NCBI GenBank assembly: GCA_036365145.1
Contig: JAEOAD010001413.1
Location: 1,011,001 to 1,075,000 of the forward strand
Direction: 5' to 3'
Source: Orientallactaga sibirica
Taxonomy: Eukaryota; Chordata; Mammalia; Rodentia; Dipodidae
DNA length: 64,000 nucleotides
In this document: positions 30,264 to 40,478 of the stretch, piece after piece
Layout of the letters: each line of letters starts with the position of its first letter
How positions within the stretch are numbered: position 1 is the stretch's first letter
Translations under genes and position numbers: made by a program
The notes under the pieces: generated by a model
What the model was told of the DNA's origin: nothing
Database searches by the model: none
What the model saw: only the letters and a program-made list of their open reading frames with translations

Positions 30264-30477
30264 GGGCTGGGGAGATTGCTCAGTGGGTAGTGCCTGCCCA
30301 CACAAGCATGAAGACCTGAGTTTGGATCCCCAGAACCTACATAAAAGCCAGGTAGGGTGGCCCATGCCTTCCAGGGAGGCAGGCAGAAGGATCCCTCGGG
30401 ATGGTTAAGACTAGCTAGTCTAGGTGAATTGTTGAATTGTTGAAGAGACCATGTCTCAAAAAGATAAGGTGGAGGGG
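30264..30477 (+). mobile_element. B4-class SINE, end-truncated
   Basis: GGGCTGGGGAGATTGCTCAG, GATCCCCAGAACCTACATAA, GACTAGCTAGTCTAGGTGAA and ACCATGTCTCAAAAAGATAA. Confidence 0.8.
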
Positions 30478-30546
30478 CTGTGCCCGCCTAACATGCATCA
30501 AGACCCTGGGTTTGATCCCCAGCACTGTAAAAATAAGTAAGTTAGC
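30478..30546 (+). mobile_element. ID-like SINE
   Basis: GGGGCTGTGCCCGCCTAACA ... GTTTGATCCCCAGCACTGTA, then A-rich. Confidence 0.65.
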
Positions 30547-30548
30547 TT

Positions 30549-30671
30549 TAGCTGGGCATAGTGTCTCGTGCCTTGAATCCCAGCACTCTGGAGGCTGAGG
30601 TAAAAGGAATGCCACAAGTTCAAGACCAACCTGGGTACAGAGTGAGTTCCAGATCAGTCTAGGCTAGAGTA
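30549..30671 (+). mobile_element. Old B1 SINE, interrupted in its tail
   Basis: AGCTGGGCATAGTGTCTCGT, CCAGCACTCTGGAGGCTGAG, CCAACCTGGGTACAGAGTG. Its end AGAATCTATCTCAAA (30672-30686) was duplicated by the next B1. Confidence 0.85.
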
Positions 30672-30686
30672 AGAATCTATCTCAAA

Positions 30687-30856
30687 GCCGGGCATGGTGG
30701 CGCACGCCTTTAATCCCAGCACTCGGGAGGCAGAGGTAGGAGGATTGCCGAGAGTTCGAGGCCACCCTGAAACTACATAGTGAATTCCAGGTGGGCCTGA
30801 ACCAGAGTGAGACCCTACCTTGAATAAACAAACAAACAAACAAACAAAAAAACAAC
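30687..30856 (+). mobile_element. B1 SINE nested in an older B1
   Basis: Full length. Shares the GTGGGCCTGAACCAG segment and CTTGAATAA tail start with the copy at 29342, followed by (CAAA)n. Target-site duplication AGAATCTATCTCAAA at 30672-30686 and from 30857. Confidence 0.96.
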
Positions 30857-30897
30857 AGAATCTATCTCAAAACAAGGGGGAAAAAATAGTAAAGTGG

Positions 30898-31168
30898 AGG
30901 GCTGGGGGTGGCTCAGTGGATAAAGCACTTGTCACACAAGCAGGAGTACCTGAGTTCAGATCTCCAGAACACACAGAGAAGCTGGACGCTGGGGTGGACA
31001 TCTGCAATCTCAACGTGCCTACGTGAGAAGGGAGGCAGAGACAAAACTTCCCAGAAGCTCATAGGACAAGAGCCTCAAACAAGGTGCAGGGCAAGGACTG
31101 ATCTCCACACGTGTGCGTGGCACAGGACACCAGTCTGAGCAACATGAGACCCTGTCTCAAAAACAAAG
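30898..31168 (+). mobile_element. B4-class SINE
   Basis: AGGGCTGGGGGTGGCTCAGT, AGTTCAGATCTCCAGAACAC, then a rearranged middle and TGAGACCCTGTCTCAAAAAC. Confidence 0.72.
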
Positions 31169-31680
31169 ACCATCGTGACCCTCGGGGTCAAAGTGCACCC
31201 TTGTTAAACCAGGCTGCTCTCAACCAGCTATTCAACCAAGCATGCACCCAGCACCTATTGTCCCAGGTGCTGAGAACAAAGTCCTGATTTGTCGGGGGGG
31301 GGTCATGTGTTCAGGGGAGGGAAAAGAAAGAGGCTGGTTTTATAAATAGCACAACATGTGATAAGTCATTGAAAAAGAGGGGTGGGGAGGGGTCAGGACA
31401 CGGTGCTTCATCACACAGCACACCTTGGGGTACTCTTTGAGAATAGGAAATCTAAGCAGCGATGTGGGGGAGGACACAGATGGAAGACAGCCTCTGAACC
31501 CCGCCACCACCACCACCTCCCAAAAACCAGAAACTGAAATGTCTGGGACCAAATCTCGAGCCACTTGTTTGGTGGTCGACTACAATGGCTTTATTGCAAC
31601 CTGTACTTATATTTTGATCACGATTTGATGGGCCCCAGTCCTCAGTAACAACTCAAACACAGTTTTGTATTCAAACCACC
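31169..31680. other. Unique sequence
   Basis: No repeat or gene recognised. Confidence 0.4.
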
Positions 31681-31683
31681 CTG

Positions 31684-31838
31684 GCTGGGCGTGGTGGCGC
31701 ACGTCTTTAATCCCAGCACTGGTGAGGCAGAGGTAGGAGGACCGCCATGAGTTTAAGGCCACCCTGAGACTACATAGGGAATTTCCAATGAGCCTGGGCT
31801 ACAGCAAGACCCTACCTCAAAACAAACAAACACAACCC
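31684..31838 (+). mobile_element. B1 SINE
   Basis: GCTGGGCGTGGTGGCGCACG to CTACCTCAAAACAAACAAAC. Confidence 0.92.
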
Positions 31839-31847
31839 ACACTGAAG

Positions 31848-32075
31848 GGCCGGGGAGATGGCTCAGCCGACAAAAGCATGAGGACCAGAATCTGGATCTT
31901 CAGCCCCAAGGAAAGTCAGGGCACGTGTGACAGCCCACCTGCAATCCTAGAGCTTGGAAGGCAGATCTCTGAGGCTAGCTAAATCAATGAAGACATGGGA
32001 CCTCAACCTCTGGCCTCCACATGTATGAACCTGCACAAACATTTGTGCCCCCACACACGCACATACACAAAAGGA
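31848..32075 (+). mobile_element. B4-class SINE, middle diverged
   Basis: GGGCCGGGGAGATGGCTCAG head, AGCTTGGAAGGCAGATCTCT, and the GGGACCTCAACCTCTGGCCT end followed by CA-rich DNA. Confidence 0.75.
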
Positions 32076-32951
32076 ACCACTGAGCAAGTGCCGGGGTCGT
32101 ATGTGTTCCCAGCTTTAATACATCCAGCTGGGGTCTTGGGTGTATACTATGACCTGGCATTAGACCCACACTACTTGAGGGCCTTGAGGGCCTTGAGTGA
32201 CCTGGGCAGCTCTAACGTAAACACTCAGCTACTCCAAGTACTGCTGGCATAGTGGCCCCTCGCCCATGGAAGAAAGACAACTGGGTGTGACAGGGTGGGG
32301 GTTTCCAAACAAGTAGGCACCAACACAGTTAGCAGCTCTGCTGCCCTCGATTCATGACCGATCAGCTACTGGCCCATGGCAAGATTCAGTCCAGCCCCCA
32401 GCCCCTCCCATGTTGGTGGTTTATTATCTGGCCCAGAAAATTCCCACCTCCACCTTGGGAGCCAGATTCAGGGCCCCTCAGAGACAGAGGTTGGCTCAAC
32501 GAGTCTTACAGGGACTTGATGGATTTCCTTCCTATCCGTGCTCATGCACCAGTCTCGTCTGGCTGGCTGGGCTACCGGCAGTCTGAGAGTCGCGACTGGA
32601 CAGAACTGCGGCTGCAGGGTGCACTACAGAGGGGCTCCATGTGCTTTGGAATTTGGGGAAAACAGACCACGATCCCCCAATTTATATTTAAACCCCAAAT
32701 TTCAGTGTTATCGTTTCCTTAAAGCCCTCCCAGCTCTCCCACCACCCCCAGTCTGCAGTGTCACATACTGATGGCTTTGGGTTGGTGATTAGCATGGCTT
32801 CTAAGGGGCATGAACACAGTTCTGAGAGGGAAAAGGCCATCTCTGGACTCCCCACGACACCTGGCACAGGTTCAATAGACAGCCCATTGCAAAGTGACTC
32901 AAATCTAATCCCAGACTCAAACACATGACTTCCCTGCGCAATGCAATGATT
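32076..32951. other. Unique sequence, no gene seen
   Basis: Repeat-free apart from GGGCCTTGA repeated nearly three times at 32177-32200. A 122-codon plus-strand frame at 32354-32722 has no recognised domain. Confidence 0.4.
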
Positions 32952-33147
32952 GAGGGCTGGGGTGTGGGGCTCAGCAGTGGAGTGTCTGCCTAGAATCTGC
33001 CAGGGTTCAGAGCGTGGCTCAGTACTGAAGCTCTTGGCTAGAACCCCCTAGTGAGGGGCTGGAGGCATGGCTCAGTGGTAGAGCACTTGGCTGGCATGCA
33101 TGATGCTCTGTGTTCAAACCTCAGTGCCATCACAATAAAAATCAAAA
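32952..33147 (+). mobile_element. Cluster of ID-like SINEs
   Basis: Three ID-type cores in a row: GGGCTGGGGTGTGGGGCTCA at 32953, GTTCAGAGCGTGGCTCAGTA at 33005, and GGGGCTGGAGGCATGGCTCA at 33055 with GTGTTCAAACCTCAGTGCC. The last is followed by a B1, perhaps forming an ID/B1 chimera. Confidence 0.6.
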
Positions 33148-33149
33148 AA

Positions 33150-33298
33150 CAAGCGTGATGGTGCACACTTTTAATCCCAGCTTTTGAGAGGCAGTGGTAG
33201 GAGGATCACCGTGAGTTCAAGATCACCCCAAGACTACATAGTGAATTCCACGTCAGCCTGGGCCAGAATGAGACCCTACCGTTGAAAAAACAAAAACA
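33150..33298 (+). mobile_element. B1 SINE
   Basis: AAGCGTGATGGTGCACACTT to CCCTACCGTTGAAAAAACAA; GTGAATTCC variant. Confidence 0.9.
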
Positions 33299-33489
33299 AG
33301 AAAAAGCTACAAACCACCAGAAAGGGGAGGGACTGCAAAAAAAAAAAAAAAAAAACCTCTTTAATTATGCAATACAACCACCGAGACACTCAACTAAGTC
33401 AACCCAGGCCAGGTGACAACCTCACTCCAGCCAGACAAGCTGTCCTTCCCTCCTCCCCTCATTTTTTATGGAGAGACAATTCCTCAGAG

Positions 33490-33602
33490 ATGTTGTTATT
33501 ATTAGTGTTGTTTGGAAGGTGGGTTGGGGAAGCGGGGTCTCACTGTGGCCTGGAAGCATCGCTCCTCCCGCTGCAGCCTTCAGAGTGCTGCAATCCCAGT
33601 TG
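33490..33602 (-). mobile_element. Old B1 SINE
   Basis: GGGGTCTCACTGTGGCCTGG, CATCGCTCCTCCCGCTGCAG and GTGCTGCAATCCCA are a strongly diverged reverse-complement B1. Confidence 0.6.
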
Positions 33603-33854
33603 AAAGGGTTAAGTCCCATCCCCTGGCTCTGCCTGACTCAAACCTCACTGAGCTTCGCTTAAGTCAAAACAGCTGATTTCAGAGGCCAGCCCAGCCTCAT
33701 TTTTCATGCTAGTCTTCATCAGCAGAAATGCTGCATAGGAGCGGTGAAAGGCCCTTCTGTGTCGAAAACATCTCTTCAGTGTTGAAAGGGGGATGAAAGC
33801 TATGCATTTTGACTCCTGAAGAAAAAAAAAAACAAAACCATTTCCTTATATTTC

Positions 33855-34199
33855 TTTTTGTGTTTGTGTGTGTCATCTGCATGTGTGTCTGTATGCATGG
33901 TGTGTGTGAGGGCACGTATGTGTATGTACCACGGCACGCATGTTTAGGTCAGAGGACAACTTCACGATGGTGGTCCGCGCCTTCCACCTGGTTGAGGCAG
34001 GGTCTCTTACTCACTGCGCTGCCCGGCGGCCTAGCTAGATCAGGGGCTTCTGGAAGTGCTCCTGGCTCCTCCTCCCTTCTCACTTCAGCAGACACAATGA
34101 AATTACAGATGTTTGCCACAGCAGCTCGGGTTTGCGTGGGTTCTGGGGATCAAAACTCAGGGACTCATGTTTGCATGGCAAGGAGCCATCTCCCCAGCC
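33855..34199 (-). mobile_element. B4-class SINE
   Basis: TG-rich start, CATGTTTAGGTCAGAGGACA, GGTTGAGGCAGGGTCTCTTA, head GGAGCCATCTCCCCAGCCC. Confidence 0.85.
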
Positions 34200-34362
34200 C
34201 TATATATTGACAGATATTCCAAAAATACGACATTTGATCAGATGCTATGCCTATGATACGTGAGGCCCTGTGACATTCAGAGAAGCTGGCCAGCCACCTA
34301 GAAGAGGGACAAAAACAGGACCCAGGTGACTGCGGCACTTGGCGGACACTAAGCAGAAAGAA

Positions 34363-34627
34363 GGGCTGGAGAGATGGATTAGTAGTTAAGGCGCCTGCCT
34401 CCTAAGCCTAAGAACCCGGTTCCAATCTCCAGGTCCCAAGTTTAGCCAGAAGCAAAGTGACACAAGGGCGCAATGCCGCACTTGACCACAAGGGGGCACA
34501 CGCATCTGGATTTCGTTCACAGTGGCTGACTGCTGGCACACCCATCTCTGTCTTCCCCTCTCTCTCTCTGTCTGTCTCTCTCTGTGTCTCTCTCTAAAAA
34601 TAAAAATAAAATAAAATAAAATAAAAA
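34363..34627 (+). mobile_element. Dip-type SINE
   Basis: Full length with an extra internal segment containing CAAGGGCGCAATGCCGCACT. Target-site duplication GCAGAAAGAA at 34353-34362 and again just after the AAAATAAAAT tail (about 34631). Confidence 0.93.
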
Positions 34628-34649
34628 AGAGCAGAAAGAAATAAGGGTA

Positions 34650-34801
34650 GGTCTGGGGAGAGGGCTCAGCGGTGAAAAGTGCTTACTGACAAAGCATGAC
34701 TTAGGTTCAATTACCCAGTACCCATGTAAAGCCAGATGTCCAAAGGGGCATATGTATCTGGAGTTCATGTGCAGTGACAAGAGGCCCTGACATACCCACC
34801 A
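34650..34801 (+). mobile_element. Old Dip-type SINE
   Basis: GTCTGGGGAGAGGGCTCAGC, GGTTCAATTACCCAGTACCC, CTGGAGTTCATGTGCAGTG. Its pyrimidine tract has become the CCCT repeat that follows. Confidence 0.85.
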
Positions 34802-34870
34802 TCCTCCCTCTCTCCCTCCCTCCCTCCCTCCCTCCCTCCCTCCCTCCCTCCCTCCCTCCCTCCCTCCCTC
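34802..34870. repeat. (CCCT)n microsatellite
   Basis: About sixteen CCCT units, an uninterrupted pyrimidine run. The minus strand is (GGGA)n, a strong G-quadruplex-forming motif. Confidence 0.95.
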
Positions 34871-35516
34871 AAAGAAGAAGGAGAAGAAAAAGAAACACAG
34901 GGCAGGCTCCCAAACTTCGAAGGCAACATCCTGGCCTGGGAGCACAGAGGCTGGCGTCTATCTGCTGGAAAGATCTGAAAGGCTTCCTCCAGACAGAAAC
35001 AGACCCAGGATTTGGGAGCTCAAGGAGGGAGGAGGCGCTCTAGGGGGCCAGGACACAGGAAGCTGTGTAAGTAGGGGAACGCAGAGGTGACAGCAGGCAA
35101 CAGAACACAGAAATGTGGAGGAGCAGGGGAGCAGGCAAGAACAGACACAGCAGAAATCTGGCTTCAAGAAGGCAGTTTTGGTTTAAAGATGCTGAAGGAT
35201 CCAGAGTGCAAAGGAAACCTTGTAGCCCCTGGGGGAGTCAGCATGGCTGTGGTAGAAAGAGGCATTAGAACCGGAGGCCCACCTGAAGTGGACCTGCAGG
35301 GACTATTGTAAATCTTGACCAGGAGGAGGAAGCCTTCCCTCCCCAGCTGCAGGAAACACATTAACGTCTACTTCCACTAGGTATTTGCACCCTAAGGCTT
35401 CCCCAGCTACAGGGAGTGAAATTCCTCTCCTCTGGTCACTATTCTGTAAAGCCTGCCCTCAGTTTCTAATCTGCACCACATGGAGCACTTTCAAGCCCAG
35501 GTAAGAGTGTAATCAT
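34871..35516. other. Unique sequence, no gene seen
   Basis: No repeat recognised. Frames of up to 89 codons lack family features. Confidence 0.4.
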
Positions 35517-35728
35517 CAAGGCTGAAGATGTAACACAGTGGGCAGACTGCTTGCCTCGCATGCACAAGGCACTGGGCTCTACCCCCATCACCCCGTAAAA
35601 AGGGAGTGGGAGCAAACACCTATAATCCTACCACTTGGCAGGTGAAGGCAGGAAGATCACAAATTCAAGGTCATCATTAGCTACATAGGGAGTTTAAGGC
35701 CTGACTGGACTACATGAGATTCTGTCTC
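35517..35728 (+). mobile_element. ID/B1 chimeric SINE, old
   Basis: AAGGCTGAAGATGTAACACA, then an ID-like GCATGCACAAGGCACTGGGC, then a diverged B1 body (GGTGAAGGCAGGAAGATCAC ... GATTCTGTCTCAAAA). Confidence 0.75.
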
Positions 35729-35743
35729 AAAAAATTAGAACAG

Positions 35744-35905
35744 GCCGGGTGTGGTGGCGCACGCCTTTAATCCCAGCACTCGGGAGGCAGAGGTAGGAGG
35801 ATCGCTGTGAGTTCAAGGCCAGCCTGAGACTACATAGTGAATTCCAGGTCAGCCTGGGCCAGAGTGAGACCCTACCTCGAAAAACCGAAAAACCAAAAAA
35901 AAAAA
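35744..35905 (+). mobile_element. B1 SINE
   Basis: Full length, with CTCGAAAAACCGAAAAACCA tail. Target-site duplication AAAAAATTAGAACAG at 35729-35743 and 35906-35920. Confidence 0.96.
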
Positions 35906-35920
35906 AAAAAATTAGAACAG

Positions 35921-36128
35921 GGCTGGAGAGATGGCTTAGTGGTTAAGGCGTTTGCCTGCAAAGCCAAAGGGATCCTGGTTCAATTCTCCAGGACCCACGT
36001 AAGCCAGATGCACAAGGGGGCACATGCTTCTGGAGTTCGTTTACAGTGGCTAGAGGCCCTGGAGTGCCTATTCTCTCTCTTTCTCTGCTTCTTTCTCTCT
36101 CTCAAATAAATAAATATATTTAAAAAAA
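35921..36128 (+). mobile_element. Dip-type SINE at the right edge of a B1 duplication
   Basis: It starts directly after the second AAAAAATTAGAACAG; AAAAAATAAGAACA follows its tail. This is a second insertion at the same site as the preceding B1. Confidence 0.93.
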
Positions 36129-36211
36129 ATAAGAACAAACAAATAAAAAGAACAGACCATAACAATGAAATTCAGAGAACAAGAAAGGAAACAGGCATTA
36201 AAAATGGGTTG

Positions 36212-36432
36212 AGGGCTGGAGGGATGGCTTAGTGGCTTTGCCTGCAAAGCCAAAGGTCCCTGGTTCAATTCTCCAGGACCCACGTAAGCCGGATGCACAA
36301 GAGGGGGTACACGTGTCTGGAGTTCATTTGCAGTGGCTAGAGATCCTGGCATGCCCATTCTCTCTCTGTCTGTCTCTCTTCTATCTCTCTCTCTCTCTGC
36401 AAATAAATAAAATAAATAAAATTTTTAAATAA
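36212..36432 (+). mobile_element. Dip-type SINE (unit 1)
   Basis: Full length but missing about 11 bp after GGCTTAGTGG, including the GTTAAGGC part next to the A box. It lies 10 bp inside the left duplication boundary. Its counterpart is at 40670-40890. Confidence 0.93.
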
Positions 36433-36440
36433 TAGTAATA

Positions 36441-36598
36441 GAGCTGGAGAGATGGCTCAGTGATTAAGGCACTTGCCAGCAAAGCCAAAGGACTCAGGTT
36501 CAATTCCTCAGTACCCACATAAAGCCAATACACAAGGGACAAATGTGTCTGGAGTTTGTTTGCAGCAGCTAGGAGGCCTCTTCTCAAATAAATAAAAT
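36441..36598 (+). mobile_element. Dip-type SINE, internally deleted (unit 1)
   Basis: AGCTGGAGAGATGGCTCAGT through GGAGTTTGTTTGCAGCAGC, then directly to CTTCTCAAATAAATAAAA. Most of the CT tract is absent. Counterpart at 40899-41056. Confidence 0.88.
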
Positions 36599-36621
36599 AA
36601 TAATACTAATGATTATTACTG

Positions 36622-36833
36622 GGCTGGGGAGATGGCTCAGCAGTTAAAGACATGCTTGCAAAGCCTGCTAGCCTGGGTTTAGCCCTGGTTCAAATCCCCA
36701 ATATCCATGTAAAAGCCAGATGCACAAAGTGGTACGTGCATCTGGAGTATGTTTGCAGCAGCAAGAGGCCCTGATGTGCCCATTCTCTCTCCTCTCTCTC
36801 TTCTTCCTTGCAAATAAATAAATATTTCAAAAT
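36622..36833 (+). mobile_element. Dip-type SINE (unit 1)
   Basis: GGGCTGGGGAGATGGCTCAG through CAAATAAATAAATATTTC, with a short extra phrase (GGGTTTAGCCCTGGTTC) around the B box. Counterpart at 41080-41291. Confidence 0.88.
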
Positions 36834-36839
36834 AATAAT

Positions 36840-37202
36840 TAATGATCATAGATAAGAAACAATGAAAAAGCACACCAGCTCAGAAGACAGAGGACTTAAG
36901 AGTCATGCCGAGCCCCGCTTTCATGAAATCTAGAAGGCTAACAAGACCTTGAGTGACCATGGAAGCTACTGGAGAGAACAACTAAGGAGGCTTCAGGAGG
37001 CCCAGTGCAAGGGGGGCCGGACACAAGGATTTCCAGTCCTGAAACGCTCTCCAACCTGGGGCTTAAGAGCAGGAAAAGTGTCCCAAGTGAGTCTGGAAGG
37101 ATGAAGCCAGCGAGCTTAGAAGGCCCTGTGATGATGAGCAGAGGAGACCAGCAGAGCAGACAGCCACACGTGCCAGGGGGATCACGACAGACAGGTGTCC
37201 TC
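36840..37202. other. Unique sequence (unit 1)
   Basis: Non-repetitive and non-coding as far as can be seen. A 100-codon minus-strand frame (36938-37240) runs into the neighbouring B1. Confidence 0.4.
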
Positions 37203-37220
37203 AAAGATGACAAATGTGAG

Positions 37221-37384
37221 AGCCGGGCATGGTGGCGCACGCCTTTAATCCCAGCACTCGGGAGGCAGAGGTAGGAGGATCACCATGAGTTCGAGGCCAC
37301 CCTGAGACTACATAGTTAATTCCAGGTCAGCCTGGACTAGAGTGAAACCCTACCTCAAAAAAACCAAAAAAAAAAAAAAAAAAA
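37221..37384 (+). mobile_element. B1 SINE (unit 1)
   Basis: GTTAATTCC variant with long A tail. Target-site duplication AAAGATGACAAATGTGAG at 37203-37220 and 37385-37402. Counterpart at 41679-41841. Confidence 0.97.
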
Positions 37385-37439
37385 AAAGATGACAAATGTG
37401 AGCTTCTGAAGTGATTCTGTGTTTTAAGCATTATGTGGA

Positions 37440-37930
37440 CAGGGGAGATGGCTCAGTGACCAAATGCAGATCCCCGTGCTTGCTGCACAAACATGAGTAT
37501 CTGAGTTCATCCCCAGCACCCACGTAAAAACCAAGCATGGAAGCCAGGCGTTATGGTGCACTCCTTTATTCCCAGCACTCGGGAGGCAGAAGTAGAAGGA
37601 TCACCGTGAGTTCGAGGCTACCCTGAGACTACATAGTTAATTCCAGGTCAGCCTGGACCAGAGTGAGACCCTACCTCGAAAAACCAAAAAAAAAAAAAAA
37701 AAAAAAAAAAAAACAAGCATAGTGGTGCACACCTGTAATCCCAGTGCTAGGGAGGCAGAGACAGGAGGATCACGGATCACTGGGAGTGGCTGGCCAGCCA
37801 GTCTAGCCAATTCAGTAAGCTCCTAGGAGACTCTGTCTCAAAAATAAGTGGAAAAGATTAAGGAAGACATCCAGTGTCAACCTCTGGCTTCCATATGCAT
37901 GCACACACATGAACATGTGCAAACACAGAC
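37440..37930 (+). mobile_element. B4-class SINE interrupted by a B1 (unit 1)
   Basis: The head is at 37440-37540 (GGGGAGATGGCTCAGTGACC). The remainder is at 37714-37930 (GGCTGGCCAGCCAGTCTAGC ... TCAACCTCTGGCTTCCATAT, CA-rich). It contains GGATCAC duplicated in tandem, a feature absent from unit 2. Confidence 0.88.
37541..37713 (+). mobile_element. B1 SINE nested in B4-class SINE (unit 1)
   Basis: Full length with GTTAATTCC and the CTCGAAAAACCAAAAAAA tail. AAAAACCAAGCATG(G) lies at its left and AAAAACAAGCATA at its right, an imperfect target-site duplication. Confidence 0.95.
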
Positions 37931-38127
37931 ACAGTTTCTGCTGTTGGAGGAGAGCTTAGGGATAAATTAGGAAACACACACAGAGAAAATTATTTAAAGA
38001 TAATTTTTATTTTAAAATAAAATACACAAGAGGTAGGCTATAAAAGGGGAGTTGTTTTGGCTCCTTAAACAATTCCAAACTGTGATGGTTAAAGTACGAG
38101 GACCACATGAAAAAGTATTAACTCTGA

Positions 38128-38288
38128 GCCAGGCATAGTGGCACACGCCTTTCACGCCTTTAATCCCAGCACTTGGGAGGCAGAGGTAGGAAGATCGCCG
38201 TGAGTTCAAGGCCACCTTGAGACTACACAGTGAATGCCAGGTCAGCCTGGACTAGCGTGAGACCCTATCTCAAAACAAAACAAACAAA
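38128..38288 (+). mobile_element. B1 SINE with small internal duplication (unit 1)
   Basis: GCCAGGCATAGTGGCACACG, then CCTTTCACGCCTTTAATCCC, where CACGCCTTT is repeated in tandem. Counterpart at 42578-42738 shows the same repeat. Confidence 0.94.
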
Positions 38289-38964
38289 ACAGAGTAACTG
38301 GGTAGCCCTGATCTAGGCTCCAAATGACAGGTAGGGAAGGTACCCAGCCTCAGACCTGCAAAAGGGCTGCTTGGAGGTGTTAGACCCAAAACCCAGTCAG
38401 GATGCCCAGACATACTTGAGCTCACGTATCTGTGCTGCAGGAAACCCCACCAGTCCTTACTGGGAACTGAGCTCTTTTTCCCTTGCAATCAAAAATGTTT
38501 TGCCAGCAAACTTTCTCACTTAGCTTCTGAAATCCTCCCTGATCCACAGTCTGGGCAAGTATTTAATATTTCCTCCCAATTTCCTACATGTGTTTGTAGG
38601 AAGAGCCTATTCAGACAAGAGGGACATTTCATTAGAAGTTACGTGACGTTGGAGGGAGCCCTACATAAAAATCTGAAATGACTACAGAACAGCCCAAACC
38701 TGCTACCGCAAAGGAACACCTACTTGGAAAGCATCGTCAAGGTCCTGGCCAAGAAAATAGCACTCAGAGCCAGGCATGTAAGTCACATGTCCCCAGAGCT
38801 GGACTGTGCTCCCTCCCAGCTGTCAGCAACCCTCAAAGAGAGAGCTCAAGCCCCTGAGACAGTCGGAGAGTGTCTTACTTACATACAAGTATCGTGGGCG
38901 GGCTACACAATCCTCGGTCCTCACGTCTCTTTGTGCAAGTGCAAAACTACTAGAAATTGTTCTT
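38289..38964. other. Unique sequence (unit 1)
   Basis: About 675 bp free of recognisable repeats. An 88-codon plus-strand frame at 38724-38990 is perfectly preserved in unit 2 (43174-43440), but that reflects the recent duplication; it has no recognisable domain and runs into a SINE. Confidence 0.4.
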
Positions 38965-39290
38965 GGGGCTCGGGTGGAGTAGTTCAGTGAGGAAAGTGCT
39001 TGCCTCACAAGTCTGAGGACCTGCGTTTGATTCCAAGCACCCACGTAAATGTCAGAAGTAGTGGTGTATGCCTGTAATCCCAGTGACATGGAGACAGGGA
39101 CAGAAGGATCCCTAGGGCCTGCCAGGCTAGCCTACTGGTGAGTTTCAGGCCAAAGAGAGGCCCATCTCAATGGGAGTGGATGGCGTTCCGGAGTCTGACA
39201 CACCCAGGGTTGTCTTCTGGCCTCTGCATACATGTGGACACATGTGCACCCACACATACATGAATGAATACACATACATATTAAAAAGAC
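38965..39290 (+). mobile_element. B4-class SINE (unit 1)
   Basis: GGGCTCGGGTGGAGTAGTTC, CTGAGGACCTGCGTTTGATT, TTGTCTTCTGGCCTCTGCAT, CA-rich end. Counterpart at 43415-43738. Confidence 0.85.
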
Positions 39291-39299
39291 AAGTTGTGG

Positions 39300-39463
39300 G
39301 AGATGGAGAGATGGCTTAGCAGTTAAGGAACATGCCTCTGAAGCCTAAGGACCCAGGTTTGATTCTCCAGGTCCCACATAAGACAGATGCACATGGTGGC
39401 ACATGCATTTGGAGTTTGTTTGCAGTGGCTAGAGGCCTGGCGCGCCCATTCTCACTCTCACTC

Positions 39464-39503
<40 letters not shown>

Positions 39504-39552
39504 TCTCTCTCTCTCTCTAATAAATAAATAAAACTAAATCTTAAAAAAAAAA
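39300..39552 (+). mobile_element. Dip-type SINE with expanded (CT)n tract (unit 1)
   Basis: Full length; pyrimidine tract of about 57 nt at 39462-39518. In unit 2 (43749-43968) the tract is much shorter, and four bases of GTTTGTTTGC are missing. Confidence 0.94.
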
Positions 39553-39565
39553 AAAACTAAAAAGG

Positions 39566-39735
39566 AGCCAGGCGAGGTGGCGCAAGCCTTTAATCCCAGC
39601 ACTTGGGAGGCAGAGGTAGGAGGACTGCCATGAGTTCGAGGCCACCCTGAGAATACATAGGTAATTTCAGGTCAGCCTGGATCAAAGTGAGACCCTACCT
39701 TGAAAAACCAAAAACAAAACAAACAAACAAAAAGA
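39566..39735 (+). mobile_element. B1 SINE (unit 1)
   Basis: GCCAGGCGAGGTGGCGCAAG to a (CAAA)n tail. Several of the substitutions between the duplication units fall here. Confidence 0.93.
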
Positions 39736-39743
39736 CAAATTGT

Positions 39744-39955
39744 GGACTAGAGGAATAGCTTAGTGGTTAAGGCACTTGCCTGCGAAGCCTGGGGGCCCAG
39801 GTTCAATTTCCCAGTACCCACATAAGCCAGATGCACAAGGTGGCACGTCTGGAGTTTGTTTGCAGTGGCTACAGGCCCTGGTGTGCTCTTTCTCTGTCTA
39901 TATCTGCCTCCCTTTCTCTCTCAAATAAATAAATAAGATAATTAAAAAAAAGAGA
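39744..39955 (+). mobile_element. Dip-type SINE (unit 1)
   Basis: ACTAGAGGAATAGCTTAGTG to TAAATAAATAAGATAATTAA; the usual GGGGGCGCATGCAT segment is shortened. Counterpart at 44166-44376. Confidence 0.9.
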
Positions 39956-39961
39956 GAGAGA

Positions 39962-40277
39962 GAAATTGTTACCTTGCCAATTAAGCGCTGGAGCCCTGCT
40001 CTGCACAAAAAGGACAAACTCAGAGCTAAATCCAGCCTCTGCGGAGGCCTAGCAGGAAGAAATACAAAGGATTACAACAGTAAGAATTATGGTCCTTCCT
40101 CTAAAGATGGCGTTCACCATCTGGATCCAAGAGCACTTCCACTTTGAAAAAATCTCTTTTGGACAGGAAGTTTGCCTCCACGTACTCAAAGCCACATTTT
40201 GCATTAGCCACTGAGCCCTAGAGGTGGAAGCAGCTCCCACCCAGGAAGTTGGATTAGACCTCCAAATGCATTCTACA
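39962..40277. other. Unique sequence (unit 1)
   Basis: No repeat or gene recognised. Confidence 0.4.
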
Positions 40278-40478
40278 GGGCCGGGAATGTGGCTCGGTGG
40301 GTAGGATGCCTGCCTAGCATGCATGAAGCCCCAGGTTCTATCCCCGGTACTGCATAAGCCAGATGTGGTAGCCCCAGCTCTCAGGAGCTAGAGGCAGGAA
40401 TGTCAGGATGGTTCATTCTCCATTACTTAGTGAGTTTGAGGCCAGCCTGGCCTCCATAAGGCCCTGTCTTTAAAAAAT
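40278..40478 (+). mobile_element. ID/B1 chimeric SINE (unit 1)
   Basis: GGGCCGGGAATGTGGCTCGG, CCCCAGGTTCTATCCCCGGT, then a B1-like GAGTTTGAGGCCAGCCTGGC. Counterpart at 44697-44899. Confidence 0.8.

Noticed and set aside
34802..34870. Regularly repeated units considered as a CRISPR-like array
   Set aside because: Perfect tetranucleotide repeat without spacers in a mammalian sequence; a microsatellite.
34517..34945. 142-codon frame with Gly-Arg-Glu-Gly repeats
   Set aside because: Translation of the (CCCT)n microsatellite and of a Dip-type SINE.
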